Assembly: GCA_029834535.1 (NCBI GenBank)
Contig: JAQMWT010000341.1
Span: forward strand, 124,001 to 188,000
DNA length: 64,000 nt
From: Chrysophaeum taylorii
Taxonomy: Eukaryota; Sar; Pelagophyceae; Pelagomonadales; Pelagomonadaceae
Direction of reading: 5' to 3'
Shown here: positions 44,348 to 55,700 of the stretch, piece after piece
Layout: every line of letters begins with the position of its first letter
Numbering within the stretch: the first letter of the stretch is position 1
Notes under the pieces: model-generated
What the model was told of the DNA's origin: nothing
What the model saw: only the letters and a program-made list of their open reading frames with translations
Database searches by the model: none
Translations under genes and position numbers: made by a program

Positions 44348-45093
44348 CTAGTGCTGATGATGATGGTCGTGGAGCTCTTTCGAGCTGAGCTTCGGGGAGG
44401 AGGCCGCGGCCGAGGAGTGGGTCGCCATGGTGTCGATGAGGGTGAGTACCATGTCTGGGGATTTGAGGTAGTAGGTGGCCTGGGAGAGCTTGATACCGAC
44501 GATGCAGGAAAAGGTTTGCAGGGGCAAATCGAGACCAACATAGGAATCGTCTGCCGCGGCGGCGGCGGCGGCCGCGAGAGAGGACATTGGGGGTGGCGGA
44601 GGTTCGGAAGGCATGGGCGTCGAGAGGGTCGTCTTGAGGGCGTCGTCCCCCCGGGGGGTGTCGAGTCCCGGGACCGAGGTGGTCGTCGTCTCCGTAGTCG
44701 TCATCATCATCAAAGCGGTCGCAGCGTCTTCCTCGCGCTTGGAGGAGAAGTGGGGGGCATCGAAGTCGTCGATTCCCCCCGGGAGGATGGGTGCGGCCGG
44801 GACGTTGGCGGAGGTGGTGTCGCGGACCGAGGGATTTGCGGCGTCGGCGTCGTCGTCGTCCGAGAGATCGTACTCGTCGAGGTCCTCGACGAGGGGCTCG
44901 GCAGCTTCGCCGGTGGGAGGCGACGAGTATCGCGTGATCGTCGGCCGCGCGAGAAGTTCGGAGAGATTTGTGGCCGTCGAGGGCCGAAAGGGGGGGGGGT
45001 TGTCGACCAGAACTATTTGAGGGCCCGGGCCTTGGGCGGGTCCGTCGGGGGGTTTTGAGGGACCCCCGGCGTCGGTCGCCGCGGCGGATCCAC

Positions 45094-45130
<37 letters not shown>

Positions 45131-47467
45131 GGCCGAGGATCCCGCGTCGCGGAGTCGCGCCGCCTTGGCGGCCGCGCTCGCGACGCGCGCGGCGCGGTCG
45201 AATTCGCGACGCTCTTGCTCGGTCGCGGCCCCGCGAGACGCGTACGAGAGATACAAAGGGTTCGCGCCCGGGGGCGGCGGCGTGACCGTTCGCGTCCGCA
45301 ACCGGGAGACGCGCTGCGCGATTTCGACCTTCTTCGCCACGAGCTGGTCCCCGCCGGGCGGCGGGGCCTGCACCCAGCCGCTGCGCACCTTCCACCTCGG
45401 CGGGGGCGCGGCGGCCGCGTCGTCGAGCAAATTACGAGGTTTCTTCGCTCTTCGGTTGTCGACCGCGTCCTGCTGCTGCGGCAGCAGCGTCGTCGCGCTC
45501 GACGAGGTGTCCACGATCGGAATCTCCGAGTACGGAACGGCGGCGAAGAGCTGGTAGGGCGCGGGCGCGCCGACGACCGGCGGACGCGCGAATTTGACGT
45601 CGCGAGACCCCTGCTGCTGCTGCTGGGTCGTTCCAGTCATCATCGTCGGACTGTCCTCGCCGGCGGAAAGCAATACGCCGTCGGACACGGAGGACATCCC
45701 GTCCCTCGAACGCGACCGACCCATTCTTTGCCGGGCGGGCGGCGGCTTGCCCCCCCCGACGGAAACGGAAGCGCGGCGTCTCGGAGGATCGGATTGGACG
45801 TCTACCGACGGCGGAATCGGCGGGACGACCGCCGGGTTGAGCACCTCGTCCTCCCCTTCGCGAGACACCAGAGACGGCGGCGGGGAGATGCTGTGGCTGC
45901 TGCTCGGACGCGAGCTGTCCCAGCTGTTGCTGCGATGATGCTGGCCTTGGGGTCTCGAGGGCTCCTGGTAGCTTTTTCGCCGGTGAATCGCGCGTTGCGG
46001 CCCGCCGCTACTCCCGGACAATCGCTCGCTGTCGCCGCTATCCGGGAGATATCGACGTCGTCCGCCCTCGTCGTCCCGAGTCGTCGTCGTCGGGTCGCGT
46101 TTCAAGGCTCGCGACAGCGCCAACGCGTTCATCTCGAGGGCTCGCGTGAGCATGGCCGCGCCGTTGCGCGACTGTCGACCAGACAACGCTTTCTTCTTCG
46201 ACGGCGACGCGCCCACGGGCCCCCCATCCCTGCGAAGCGCCGAGTCATCATCATCGCCCAAAAGCCGCGAGACAGACCACCTACCGGGGCTTGTTGGGCT
46301 TTGGAGGACCGCCTTGCTGGGTCGGGGCTTCGTCGTCGTTGATCGTCGACGTCGACCTCCGATCGGGCTCCAAGCTCTCGCTCGTAGTTCGCGGGGTCGC
46401 GACGCTGTCGGTGCGATCTTGATTATTGACATCTCTCGCGACGACCAACTCCTCCGCTCGCGAAGAAGAAGAAGGCGCCGCCGCCGGCGGCGGCGGCGGC
46501 GGCGGCGGCGGATCCGTCGTCGTCGTCGTCTGGGTCTGCTGCTGAAAGACGCCGGCCTCGTGGAGATGATCGCCGAGCGCTAGCGCGGAGGACCCGGGGG
46601 AATCAACGAGAGAGCGCGGCGCCAGAGAGGAGGGGTCCGCCGACGCGTCGTCTCCGACGGACTGGACGCGTCGAAGCTCGCAAGGCACGGCCTCTTCTTT
46701 GGCGGCGCCAGCCGCGTCCTCGTCGTCGTCCGTCATTTCGCGCGGCGGCGGCGGAAACTCGACGTCGGGCGAGTCGACGCCGTAAATGTCCTCGAAATCG
46801 GCGAGGAAAGTAGACCGCTCGGCCTTTTGGGCCCCGGGTCTGGGCGTGCGTCCGCCGACGAGCGCCCAGCACGCCGACGCGGTCGTCGGAAGGTCGTCCC
46901 GATTCCAGTCTCGACCGTAGCGCCGGCGCATCGCTTGGAACAACATGGCCGACGGCGGAAAATCGCGGCGCGGCTGGAAATTCTGGCGAGCGGCGACGTG
47001 AGCGCGGCGAAGCGAATCCGACTGGCGCCCCGGGTGGGCGCTCGGAACGGGCGGAGCGCCCCGTCTCTCCGCGTCTCCGAACGAAGACTTTTTGCGCTTG
47101 AGACGCTCGCGCACGAGGTCGGGAATCTTTTTCTTCCGGTCGATTTCCGGCCCCGTCATGACCGCCGCGAACTGCTCGAAGGTCGCCGCTTCCGGACCGA
47201 GGCCAAATCCGGGATGCCCCGGCGACATCGCGAGATCGAACTCGGCGATCTGCATCTTCATCTCCTGCGAAATGTCCAGTTGCGGTCTGATCATCGCTGG
47301 CGAAATCACGCGCGGCAACGCCGGAGGCGGCGGCGGCGGTATGCCCTTGATCTTGCCGCCGTCGAACGTCCCGTCGGGCGCGCTCGGCAGAGCTTCGACC
47401 TCGTCCTCCGCGCGCACGAACTTTGGCGTCGACTCGCGCGACGGCGCCGTCGTCCGATTATGCTCTT

Positions 47468-47498
<31 letters not shown>

Positions 47499-50400
47499 TT
47501 CTTGATCTGCTGCTGCTGCTACTGCAGCTGCTGCTGATAATAATAAAGGCTCCTCCCGAACCGGCGGTCCTCTCGATCCGTCGTCGTCGTCGTCGTCCCG
47601 GTCCGAGTCTGCCGCGTCGCGGGACGCTCTAACCTCCGCCGCGTCGGCGGAATCGGTCAGGAGCGCGGGCAGCTCCAGGCTCGACCGTGCCTCGCTGAGA
47701 CCACCCTTCGAGTCGTTCTTCTGGGCCGCGACCGCCGCGTCGCTCTTGGCGACGGCGTCGTCGAAGGAGATCGAGCGAGCGCGGAGCGAACGCCCTTCGG
47801 GCTGGTCGCCGTCGAGCGCGCGAGGCAGCTCGAAGACGGCGGCCGCGGGGGCCGCCTCGACATCATCGTCGAGCTTCTCGCCGGCCGAGAGCTTCTGGAC
47901 GCGGTAACAGAACTCGTCGAGGTCGAAGGGCGGCGGCGCCATCGACTCGAAGATCTCCTCGTCGACGAGGCCGTTCCCCGAGGCGATAAAGAGAACGAAA
48001 TCGACGCCGTGATCCTCGTTGTTGTTGTTGTTGTTGTTGTTGTTGTTGCTGCTCGGATTCTCGCTGACGGTCGGCGAGCCTCCCGGCGCGGCGGGCGCCT
48101 CGTCTCCGCCGTTTGGCGGTGGTTCTCGGCGGTGGTGGTGGTGGTGGTGGTGGTCCAGTTGTTGTTGCTGAGCGGCGGCGGCGTCCGCGGCCCTGAGCCG
48201 CCGAAGCGCCGCCTCGAGGACGTTCGGCACCGAGAGGCGCATCGGCCGCACCTCGATGAACTTGTCGCCCGAGAATACCGAGAGCGGCACGTGCTTTGCC
48301 AGTTCTCCGAGCGCGACTTGGAGTTGTCTCGCTTGCCACGCGCCGTGGTTCAAGTCGCAGTCCCTGTAATGCCACGCGACGCCGGACTCCTTCACCTCGA
48401 CCACCGATCCGGGCGTGCGTTCCGTGTAGTACCTGCGAAAACAGGAGTGGCGCGAAAAAAGAAAAAACACCAGCAGCAGCACGCACTCGATGAGGGGCGC
48501 CGCGTCGACGTGCCACGAGAGGTCGACGTCGAAGGCCGAGACCTGCATCTCGAAGAAGGGCTGCGTCGGTCCCCATTTGATGGCGAGACCCTCCTCGGCG
48601 GCGAGGACGAGGTTCGTCGGGACGTCGCCTTGCGTCAGGAGTGGCGCGAAGAGTCGCTCGAGCACTTCGGCAGACCGCGCCGACATGACGACGACCATGC
48701 GGTTCGCGTCGTCGCGACAGATAGCCCTGAGGCTCTCGAGCGTTTGCGTCGGTACGACGAGGAGCTCGGGGAGCGCGCACGGCTTGGCGAGCGCGCCCTC
48801 CAACGCGAAGACGACGAGACGACGCTTCGTTTTCGAGTAGGGTGCCGCGAGCTGCGGGACCTTGATTTCTCGGCAGAGCGTGCGGCTGGCCTTGGTTTCC
48901 GAGGCCTCCTGGAGCTGCTGCAAGAACCTCGCGGCCCACGAGCGCGCGGTGAAGGTAGACACGTACTGGAGCATGTGTTCGTGCGCGCGTCGTCGCTCGA
49001 CGCCGCGCGCGCGCTGCGTCGAGGCCCGCGGCAGTTTTTTGGTCGACGTGCCCGTCGCGTGGGTCGCGGCCGCCCCGGGCTCGGTCGGCGTCATTTCGTG
49101 GACGACCTCGTCCTCCTCGTCCTCCTCGTCCTCTTCGTCTTCGTCGTCTTCGTCGTCTTCGTCGTCTTCGTCGTCTTCCACGTCCACCAGCAGCTTTGGC
49201 GGATGTCGCTTGGCGTGCTGCCGCGAGTCCTCCTCCTCCTCCTCCTCCGCAACGTCGGCGGCCTCCGCCGGAGAACCATTATTACCACCAGCCGCGCGGG
49301 AAGGTCGTCGCGAAACGTTCGGCGGTTTGAGCTTGGCGGCGGCGCGAGAGGCGAGCTCGTGCTTCTTGCGGGCTCGCTTCCTCGCCTCCCTCGCGTTGGC
49401 CGCGCGCGCTTCTCTCACGAGGCGGTGCAAGACGTTGGCAAAGGAGGTGGTGTCCCACGGGTTGATCAGGACGGCGCCGCCGAGGGAGCGCGCGCAGCCC
49501 GCGAACTCGGAGAGCAGGACGGTCGCGAACTCGTCCCTTTCGTCGCGGGCGACCAAGTACTCGAAAGGAACGACGTTCATTCCGTCGCGGATTGGCGTGC
49601 ACACCAGGACGTCGGCGAGAGAGAAGAGGGCGGCGAGGTTCGCCTCGTCGACGTCGGGTTGGGCGACGCTGAGGTACTGGACGGGTCCCTCGAAGTCGAG
49701 GCTCGCGAGTTTCGAATTGATGCGCGACACCATCGCGTGGAGCTGGCGCTCGAGCGTCGTGAACACGCCTCTCGAGTACAAGCGCCGCCGCCGCCTCGAA
49801 GAAAAGGCGGGGGGCGCCGAGGCCGGGGCGCGCGTCGTCGTCGTCGTCGTCCGGAAGGCCGCGGCCGACGAGGCCGAGGCCGAGGCGGCGGGCGAGGAGG
49901 ACGCGGCCTCGGCGGCGGCGGTGGCGGCGCGAAGGGGGCCGCGCGCGGCGAGCGCGGGCGGCGGCGCGCCCGGGTGCCACGAGGACCTCGACGGGGGAAG
50001 GCGCTCGGCCGGCTGTCCGGCGGCGGCGGCGGCGCGCGAGGCGACGAAGTGGTCGTCGCCGTGCGGCAGGTACGCGTCGTTCAAGGAGGTGTGGGCACCG
50101 TCGTCGTCCTCCTCCGAGACGCGGTCGTCGTCGTCGTCGTCGTCGTCGTCGACGTCGTCGTCGCGGCCAGTCGTGAGCGCGTCGTCCTCGGCCGAGCCGG
50201 CGCGGCGGCGGCTCGGGTGGTCGTCGTCGTCGACGTTGGTGATCGCGCCTCCGAGCACGACTTGGACGAACATGAGCTGGTCGGCGAGCTCGGGATGCTC
50301 GTTGAAGAGCTCCTCCAAAGCCAAGAACTTGTGGACGAGACCCTTGGTCGGGTCCAAGGTGTCGACGCCCAAGACGAGGGTGCGGCCCTGGAGCTGGCTC

Positions 50401-51401
50401 TCGAGTCGGTGGACTGCCGAACGGGTGGAGGGGTGCGCGATGCGCGCGCGCACGACGTCCGGCTCGATACCGACGGGACAAACGCAGACGCGCGTCTGGT
50501 GACCGTCGTGCTCGATCCGATCCGGAGACGTCTCTATCCCTAAAATGATCTCGCACGACGAGAGAAAGTGGCGCGCGTAGTCGTAGGTCTGGAAGCCCAC
50601 GAGGTCGGCGGCGAGGAGACCGTGGAGGATCTCCTCGCGGTAGGGCAGCATCCTGTACAACTCGGACGAGGGAAAGGGTACGTGGAGAAAGAAGCCGAGC
50701 TTGGCGTCGCTCTCGAGCGACCGCAGCATCTGCGGGAGGAGCATGAAGTGGTAGTCTTGGATCCAGATCAAGTCCCCGTCTTCGGCCACGTCGTGGACGA
50801 CGTCGGCGTAGGCGCGGTTCACCGACACGTAGGCCGACCACAACTGGGCGTCGTCCGTCTCGTCGTCGTCGCCCTTGTGAAACGGGCAGAAACGGCCCTG
50901 GACGGGCGGCTGTCGCGCGCGCGACACCGTGTCGCGCGTCGTCGGGGGGCTCGAGTGGAAGAGCGGCCACAATATCCGCTTGCAAAACCCCGAGTAAAAC
51001 AGCCGCTCCTTTTTGGGGTCGACCAACACCGGAGCGTAATGACGCTCGCGCAATAGCCGTTCGCGTACGCCGCGGTCGCCCGTCTCCGGCTTGCCAACCC
51101 ACAACACCTCCCGGCCCGCCGACACCTCCCGGAAATTGCAGAGAGCCTGGTCCATCGCGTCCAGCCGCGTCTTCCGGGGGCCCTCGTCGAGCGCATCGCG
51201 CGGCAGCCGCCGCGTCACCAGCACTACGCGCGGACCCCGCGCCGACTCACCCCCGACGGGCGCCTCGTTGTTCCGCTTCTCGCGCAGCTCGTCCAGTTGC
51301 GCGTACAGCCCCGCGATCCGTTCGAGGATCTCGGCCTCGCTCCGGTTTTCGTGGGACCACGACTCGGACGACGACGCCTCAATAACTTCGGCCGCCGCCA
51401 T
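44348..51401 (-). CDS. Trehalose-6-phosphate synthase/phosphatase-like protein, giant, probably regulatory
   Basis: Inferred exons are 51401-48487, 48432-46285 and 46229-44348; introns of 54 and 55 nt (GTGCGT...CAG and GTAGGT...CAG) keep phase and give 2314 aa. Residues about 58-820 are a GT20 synthase domain: ILWPLFH, WIQDYHFMLLPQ, FLHVPFPSSELYRMLPYREE, PVGIEPD, TPIRDGMNVVPFEYL. A low-complexity insertion lies near 395-545. The donor-site motif usually written VDRLDYxKG reads VDTLDPTKG (about 344), losing the Arg. The phosphatase-like domain (about 855-1125) has FALEGAL where active enzymes have a DxD nucleophile motif, and ASGNGLVDEE where GDDxSDE is expected. The phosphatase should be dead and the synthase doubtful, as in plant class II TPS. 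The last 1180 residues are mostly disordered Pro/Ser/Asp-rich sequence, a tail I have not seen in the family. Confidence 0.88.
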
Positions 51402-51496
51402 ATTATTAGTATTAAGTGTGTGGTGGAAGCTTCGAATCCGCAGTCCTGCGGCGCCGAACCCACGCGGCCTTTTTCAAATTGAACCCTTGTACAACA

Positions 51497-52678
51497 ATGC
51501 ACTTCATCCGCCGCCAGGGCCAGGGCCAGGGCCAGGGCCAGGGCCAGGGCTACGGCTCCGGCTACGACCCGACCCGACCGCGGGGGGGGCTCGCCGCCCT
51601 GGCCGAGAAGCTCGCGCGGCTCGAGGTGGTCGTCCAGGCGCCTTCCCCCCGGGGCCGCCGGGGGACCGTCGAGCTCGCCTCGAGCCTCTGGAGCGAGATC
51701 GCCTCGTTCGCATCCCTCGGGGACCTCCTCCACAGCGCGTGCGCCTCGCGCGACATGTGCGAGGCCTGCGCGCTCCCGACGCTCCCGGCGCGCTGCGCCA
51801 TCGTCCTCCCGCACGTCGACGAGCACGCGTGCGCGGCGCTGCTGGCCGCGTGTCCGCTCGTCTCGTCGTTCGTCGCTCCGCGCGTAATTGGAGTCGATCG
51901 CGGCGCGATCGGCCGCGAGCTCGCGACGCGCCGCTTCCCGTTGCGGCGCCTCCACCTCGGCTTTACCAAGAACGCTGGCGTTTCGGTTATGGAGTGTGTT
52001 AAGGCGCTCGGCGCGGGCTCTTGTCGCGAGCTCGAGATTTTCTCTCTCGACGCGCGCGGCAGCCACCGCGCCGACGACGCGACCCTCCTCGTCTTGTGCG
52101 GCGACACTGGCCGACCCCCCCCGCTCCCTCGCTTGGTCGACCTCGCGCTCTGCGGCTGGCAGATCACTGGCCGCTCCCTTTCGATCGGCGGCACCGTCTT
52201 GGACTACGTCGCCGCGCGGTGTCCGAGTCTCGCTTCCGTCGCGATCCCCCAAACCACCGCCGCCATGATACGCGCGGCCCCGGACTTTCGCCTGCGATTC
52301 AACACTCTCACCAAGGACCTCCTCCCCCCCCTCCGCGTCGCGTGCGGTACGTGCGGGGGGGTCATCTACTCGAAACTCCACGCGTTCGTCGTCGCCGTCG
52401 GCACCCAGGCCCACATTACCTTCGAGCTCTACACGCATCAGCCTCCGGACGAGGGGACGACGACGATGCTCGACGTCGAGACGCGCCGGAACTGCGCTCG
52501 CAACTGCCACGCCGACAGATCCCTCTTCTTGATCGCGGGCCGGGGCGACATCATCGACACCCAGGGTTTTAGGTGGGCGATCGCCTGCGGCCACGATCTC
52601 GCGCGCGTCTACGTCGGCGACACCGTCCTCGACTTCGTCCCGAAAAGGGGCCGCTTCTCGCCGCGCTCCTGGTTGTGA
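51497..52678 (+). CDS. F-box/LRR-like protein with C-terminal Cys-pair domain
   Basis: A 393-aa protein starting at 51497 (MHFIRRQGQGQG), with a Gly-Gln repeat encoded by a CAGGGC run (51514-51550). Residues about 45-110 resemble a degenerate F-box (LASSLWSEIASFASLGDLLHSACASRDMCEACALP). Residues about 130-280 look like irregular leucine-rich repeats (LRRLHLGFTKN, LEIFSLDARG, LVDLALCGW, CPSLASVAIP). The C-terminal 110 residues have paired cysteines (CGTCGGVIY, then CARNCHAD) and GFRWAIACGHDLARVYVGD. This is reminiscent of zinc-binding Yippee/Mis18/CULT-type beta-tent folds, but I am unsure. An SCF ubiquitin-ligase substrate receptor is a reasonable inference. It is divergent from the TPS-like gene (95-bp spacer) and convergent with the Iml1 homologue. 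Confidence 0.55.
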   Translation: MHFIRRQGQGQGQGQGQGYGSGYDPTRPRGGLAALAEKLARLEVVVQAPSPRGRRGTVELASSLWSEIASFASLGDLLHSACASRDMCEACALPTLPARCAIVLPHVDEHACAALLAACPLVSSFVAPRVIGVDRGAIGRELATRRFPLRRLHLGFTKNAGVSVMECVKALGAGSCRELEIFSLDARGSHRADDATLLVLCGDTGRPPPLPRLVDLALCGWQITGRSLSIGGTVLDYVAARCPSLASVAIPQTTAAMIRAAPDFRLRFNTLTKDLLPPLRVACGTCGGVIYSKLHAFVVAVGTQAHITFELYTHQPPDEGTTTMLDVETRRNCARNCHADRSLFLIAGRGDIIDTQGFRWAIACGHDLARVYVGDTVLDFVPKRGRFSPRSWL

Positions 52679-52679
52679 C

Positions 52680-52722
52680 GATCGATCGATCGATCGATCG
52701 ATCGATCGATCGATCGATCGAG
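52680..52722. repeat. GATC microsatellite between convergent stop codons
   Basis: Ten or more GATC units directly follow the stop codon of the F-box-like gene, in the 62-bp gap to the stop codon of the Iml1 homologue. The run must be transcribed in the 3' ends of both genes. Confidence 0.95.
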
Positions 52723-52740
52723 GACGCGAGCGCTGCGGCG

Positions 52741-55700
52741 TCATCGGTGGTGCGACGACGACGACGCTGGCGATCCTCTCTCATCCTCCGATACAATAAC
52801 GCCGGCGGCGGCGGCGGCACCAGGAGGGTCGTCGGATCCGGGGGAGGGCGACATCGTGCGCGAGGGACCTCCTCCCCCTCCTCCTCCCCCGGGGAAGAAG
52901 TCGAAGCCCTTGCTCGAGGAGCGCCGGAGCGGAGGGGTAGCCTGCGTCGACGCCGCGGAGAGGCTGCTGGGGGTCCGAACGGAGTTGTCTCCTCCTCCCC
53001 CTTTTTCGACGACGACGGGACTACTACTACTACTCTCGTGGAGAAAGTCGGTGACGAGCTCGACGATGGAGGTCGTCTCGGGACGCGCGGCCGTCAAAAT
53101 AGGGTAAAAGACCCGGGAGAAGAGCCCGTCGACGAGCCTCAAGGTGCGGACGTAAGCCCGGATGTTGCGGAGGACGTCTTGGTCGTAGCCGTCGTGCGGG
53201 CGTATTTTGAAAGAGGCGTAGGGATTGCGCAGCCTGTTGCGGATCCACGTGACGACGCCGTCCGAGTGGACGCGAAGAAAGGCGCAACCCGAGCGGTGGA
53301 GGTACTGGCGAAGGACCGAGAGCTTGGGGGAGTCCCCCCCCGCCCCACCCCCGAGGTGGGGCTGCTTGTCGGCGGCGACGACGTCGGTCGCAAGTCTGTC
53401 CGCGTGGTGCGGGGGCGCGCCGCGTCCGCGGCGCGCGTCCATGTCGCAGGCCGCGACCGAGTCGAGGACGCAGCCGAGTTTGCGCGCGAGCGCACTTTCG
53501 AAGATCTCGCGGAGTCTCGGGGCCTCGAGGCGGACGGCGAGGGAGTGCGCGATGAAGGGGTGGATGTCCAAGCGGAGCGAGTATTCGGGCACCTGCACGA
53601 GCTTGAGGCCGATCTGCTTGGCTTTGCGACACAAAAGGCCCAGAAATTCCTCGACGACCCAGCCAGAGCACAAGAGCCAATGGATCGCGAACCGGTAGCA
53701 TCTCGTGGCATCGACGACGGCGTCGCATTCGAGCGCGAGCCACTGGTCGCGCCATCGCGAGGACGACTTGTCGAGAGAGATTTCGAGGTGCTGCTTGCCG
53801 TCGACGGTCGTCGAGGTCGTCGAGGACGTCGAGGTCGCGTCGAGTCGCGCGCGATGTTTTTTTGGGCGCTTAGAATTCAAAAACTCCTCGAACTTGCGGA
53901 ACCGGACGAGGAAATCTTCTCGTTGTTCCGGCACGACGGCGAACAGGACGCGACGAAACTTGACGTGGTCCAAGCTCTTCGCGGGCGGCAAGAAGCCGCG
54001 GATGACTTCGTCGAGCAGGTTCCAGTTGGTTTCCGGGCTCGGATATTTGACAAAGGTCTGGGCCTTGGCGACGTAGGTGCCGCGGATGTTCGAACTCGAC
54101 GAAGCCCCGTCGTCGTTCGAGACCCAGAGCGAGTAGGCGTACGCGTAGTAGTTCTGGACGTTCGAGTTGTCGTTCTGCGATCGAAACAGTCGCACCTCGA
54201 CGCCCTTTTGGAGCGCGTTGTAGGTGAACGTCTGGATGCGGTGGCCCATCGACAACGCGTAGAGCAGCTTGTTACCCTTGGCGCGAGCGCGTCGCGCCAT
54301 CGCGAGCAACGCCTGCTTGCCCGGACTCGGGTAGTGGCGCCCGCCCGCGCCCCGCCGCTGCTGCGATTCTTCTTCCACAAAGTTGAAAATCTGATAATCG
54401 CCGCCAATCCGCTGCGCGACCATCTCGTTCATCAACCAGCTGTCCGTGTCCTCCATCAACACGCCGTGGTTGCTCTCTTTGAAGGCCGAGGTCCCGAAGT
54501 CGTCGGGGAGATAGTCGGTCTCGAGCGGCAGGATCGCCGGCGTCGTCAGCGACTTCCAGTTGGGGCCCGCGACCGATCCGTGCGTCGACCGGAACTCTTC
54601 TTCCCCCTGCGGAAACACGTGGCTCCACCGACGCCGATTGTGGCTGCGCTGCCGTAGGACCTCCTCCTCGTCTTCGCGCCGGAACGGGTTGATGAACCGA
54701 CGGTAGTTTGGCGCCGAATCCCCCGCCGGTTGTTCCTCCTTTTTCTTGGCCGCCCCCGTCTGCCGGAGCACCGCGTCGTGGACCCCCGAGTGACCGCGCT
54801 TCGGAGGCTGCCCGCGCGGCACCGCTTGGTTCGTGAAAAATTCGCGAAGGTGTCCCGTGCTCGACGGCGGCTCCTTGGGTCGCGTCGTCAACGCCTTTGT
54901 TGTTGTTGTTGTTGTAGACGGCGCCGGCGCGTCGGTCCGAACGCCCGACGCCGCGGCCCCGACAAAGGTCGCGCGACGCGCCAACGGCTCGCCCGCCGCC
55001 GCCGCCGCCTCGTTCTCGTACACCGCCTCGTCGTGCGCGTCGAACTGCTCTTCCAGCGGCAGCCCGGCCGCGCGACAAGGCGGCCTCCGCTTCTCCTTTC
55101 GGAACCACACGGGCTCCGTCGTCGTCGTCGTCGTCGCCGCCGCCGCCGCCATATCTGCGACGACCGTGTCGCGAGCGAGGTTCTTCGTGGTGGTGGTGGT
55201 GGTGGTGGTGGTGGTGGTCGCACTGGCCAGTCCAACCTTACCGTCCGCCTCCTCGTCGCGTCGGCTCGCGCGCTGCTGCTGCTGCTGCTGCTGCTGGTAG
55301 CCCGCGGCCGCCGCCTTGATCGCGGCCGCGCCAAAGGATGGACCAAATCGAAAGTCCGGCGAGGAGACCGTGAGCGACGCGTGGTAGTCGTACGGCAGAT
55401 TCGCCTCGAGATCCTCCTCTTCGTCGTCGCCCTCGGCGACGGGCGACGAAGCGCGCGGCCTCGCGCCGGCTCCCTGATGATGATGATGATGATGATGATG
55501 AGGATCGGGCGACGGCTGCCGGTGGCGACTCCCGTCGCTCGCAAAGCCCCCGATGTCGTACCAGTGGATGGGATCCTCGCGCGCGTCCCGCGACGTGAGG
55601 CTTCCGATGTGGATGCTTGGCTGCCAGACGCCTCCCGACGACGAGACCGAGACCGAGAGCGAGTTCGCGAGGTCCTCCACCAAGGGGCGCGAGACGCCGT

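Noticed and set aside
48439-48486. The hydrophobic stretch in the TPS-like frame (VLLLVFFLF) as a transmembrane helix
   Set aside because: It interrupts the conserved YTERTPGS region and has GT/AG ends that splice in phase, so it is read as a 54-nt intron.
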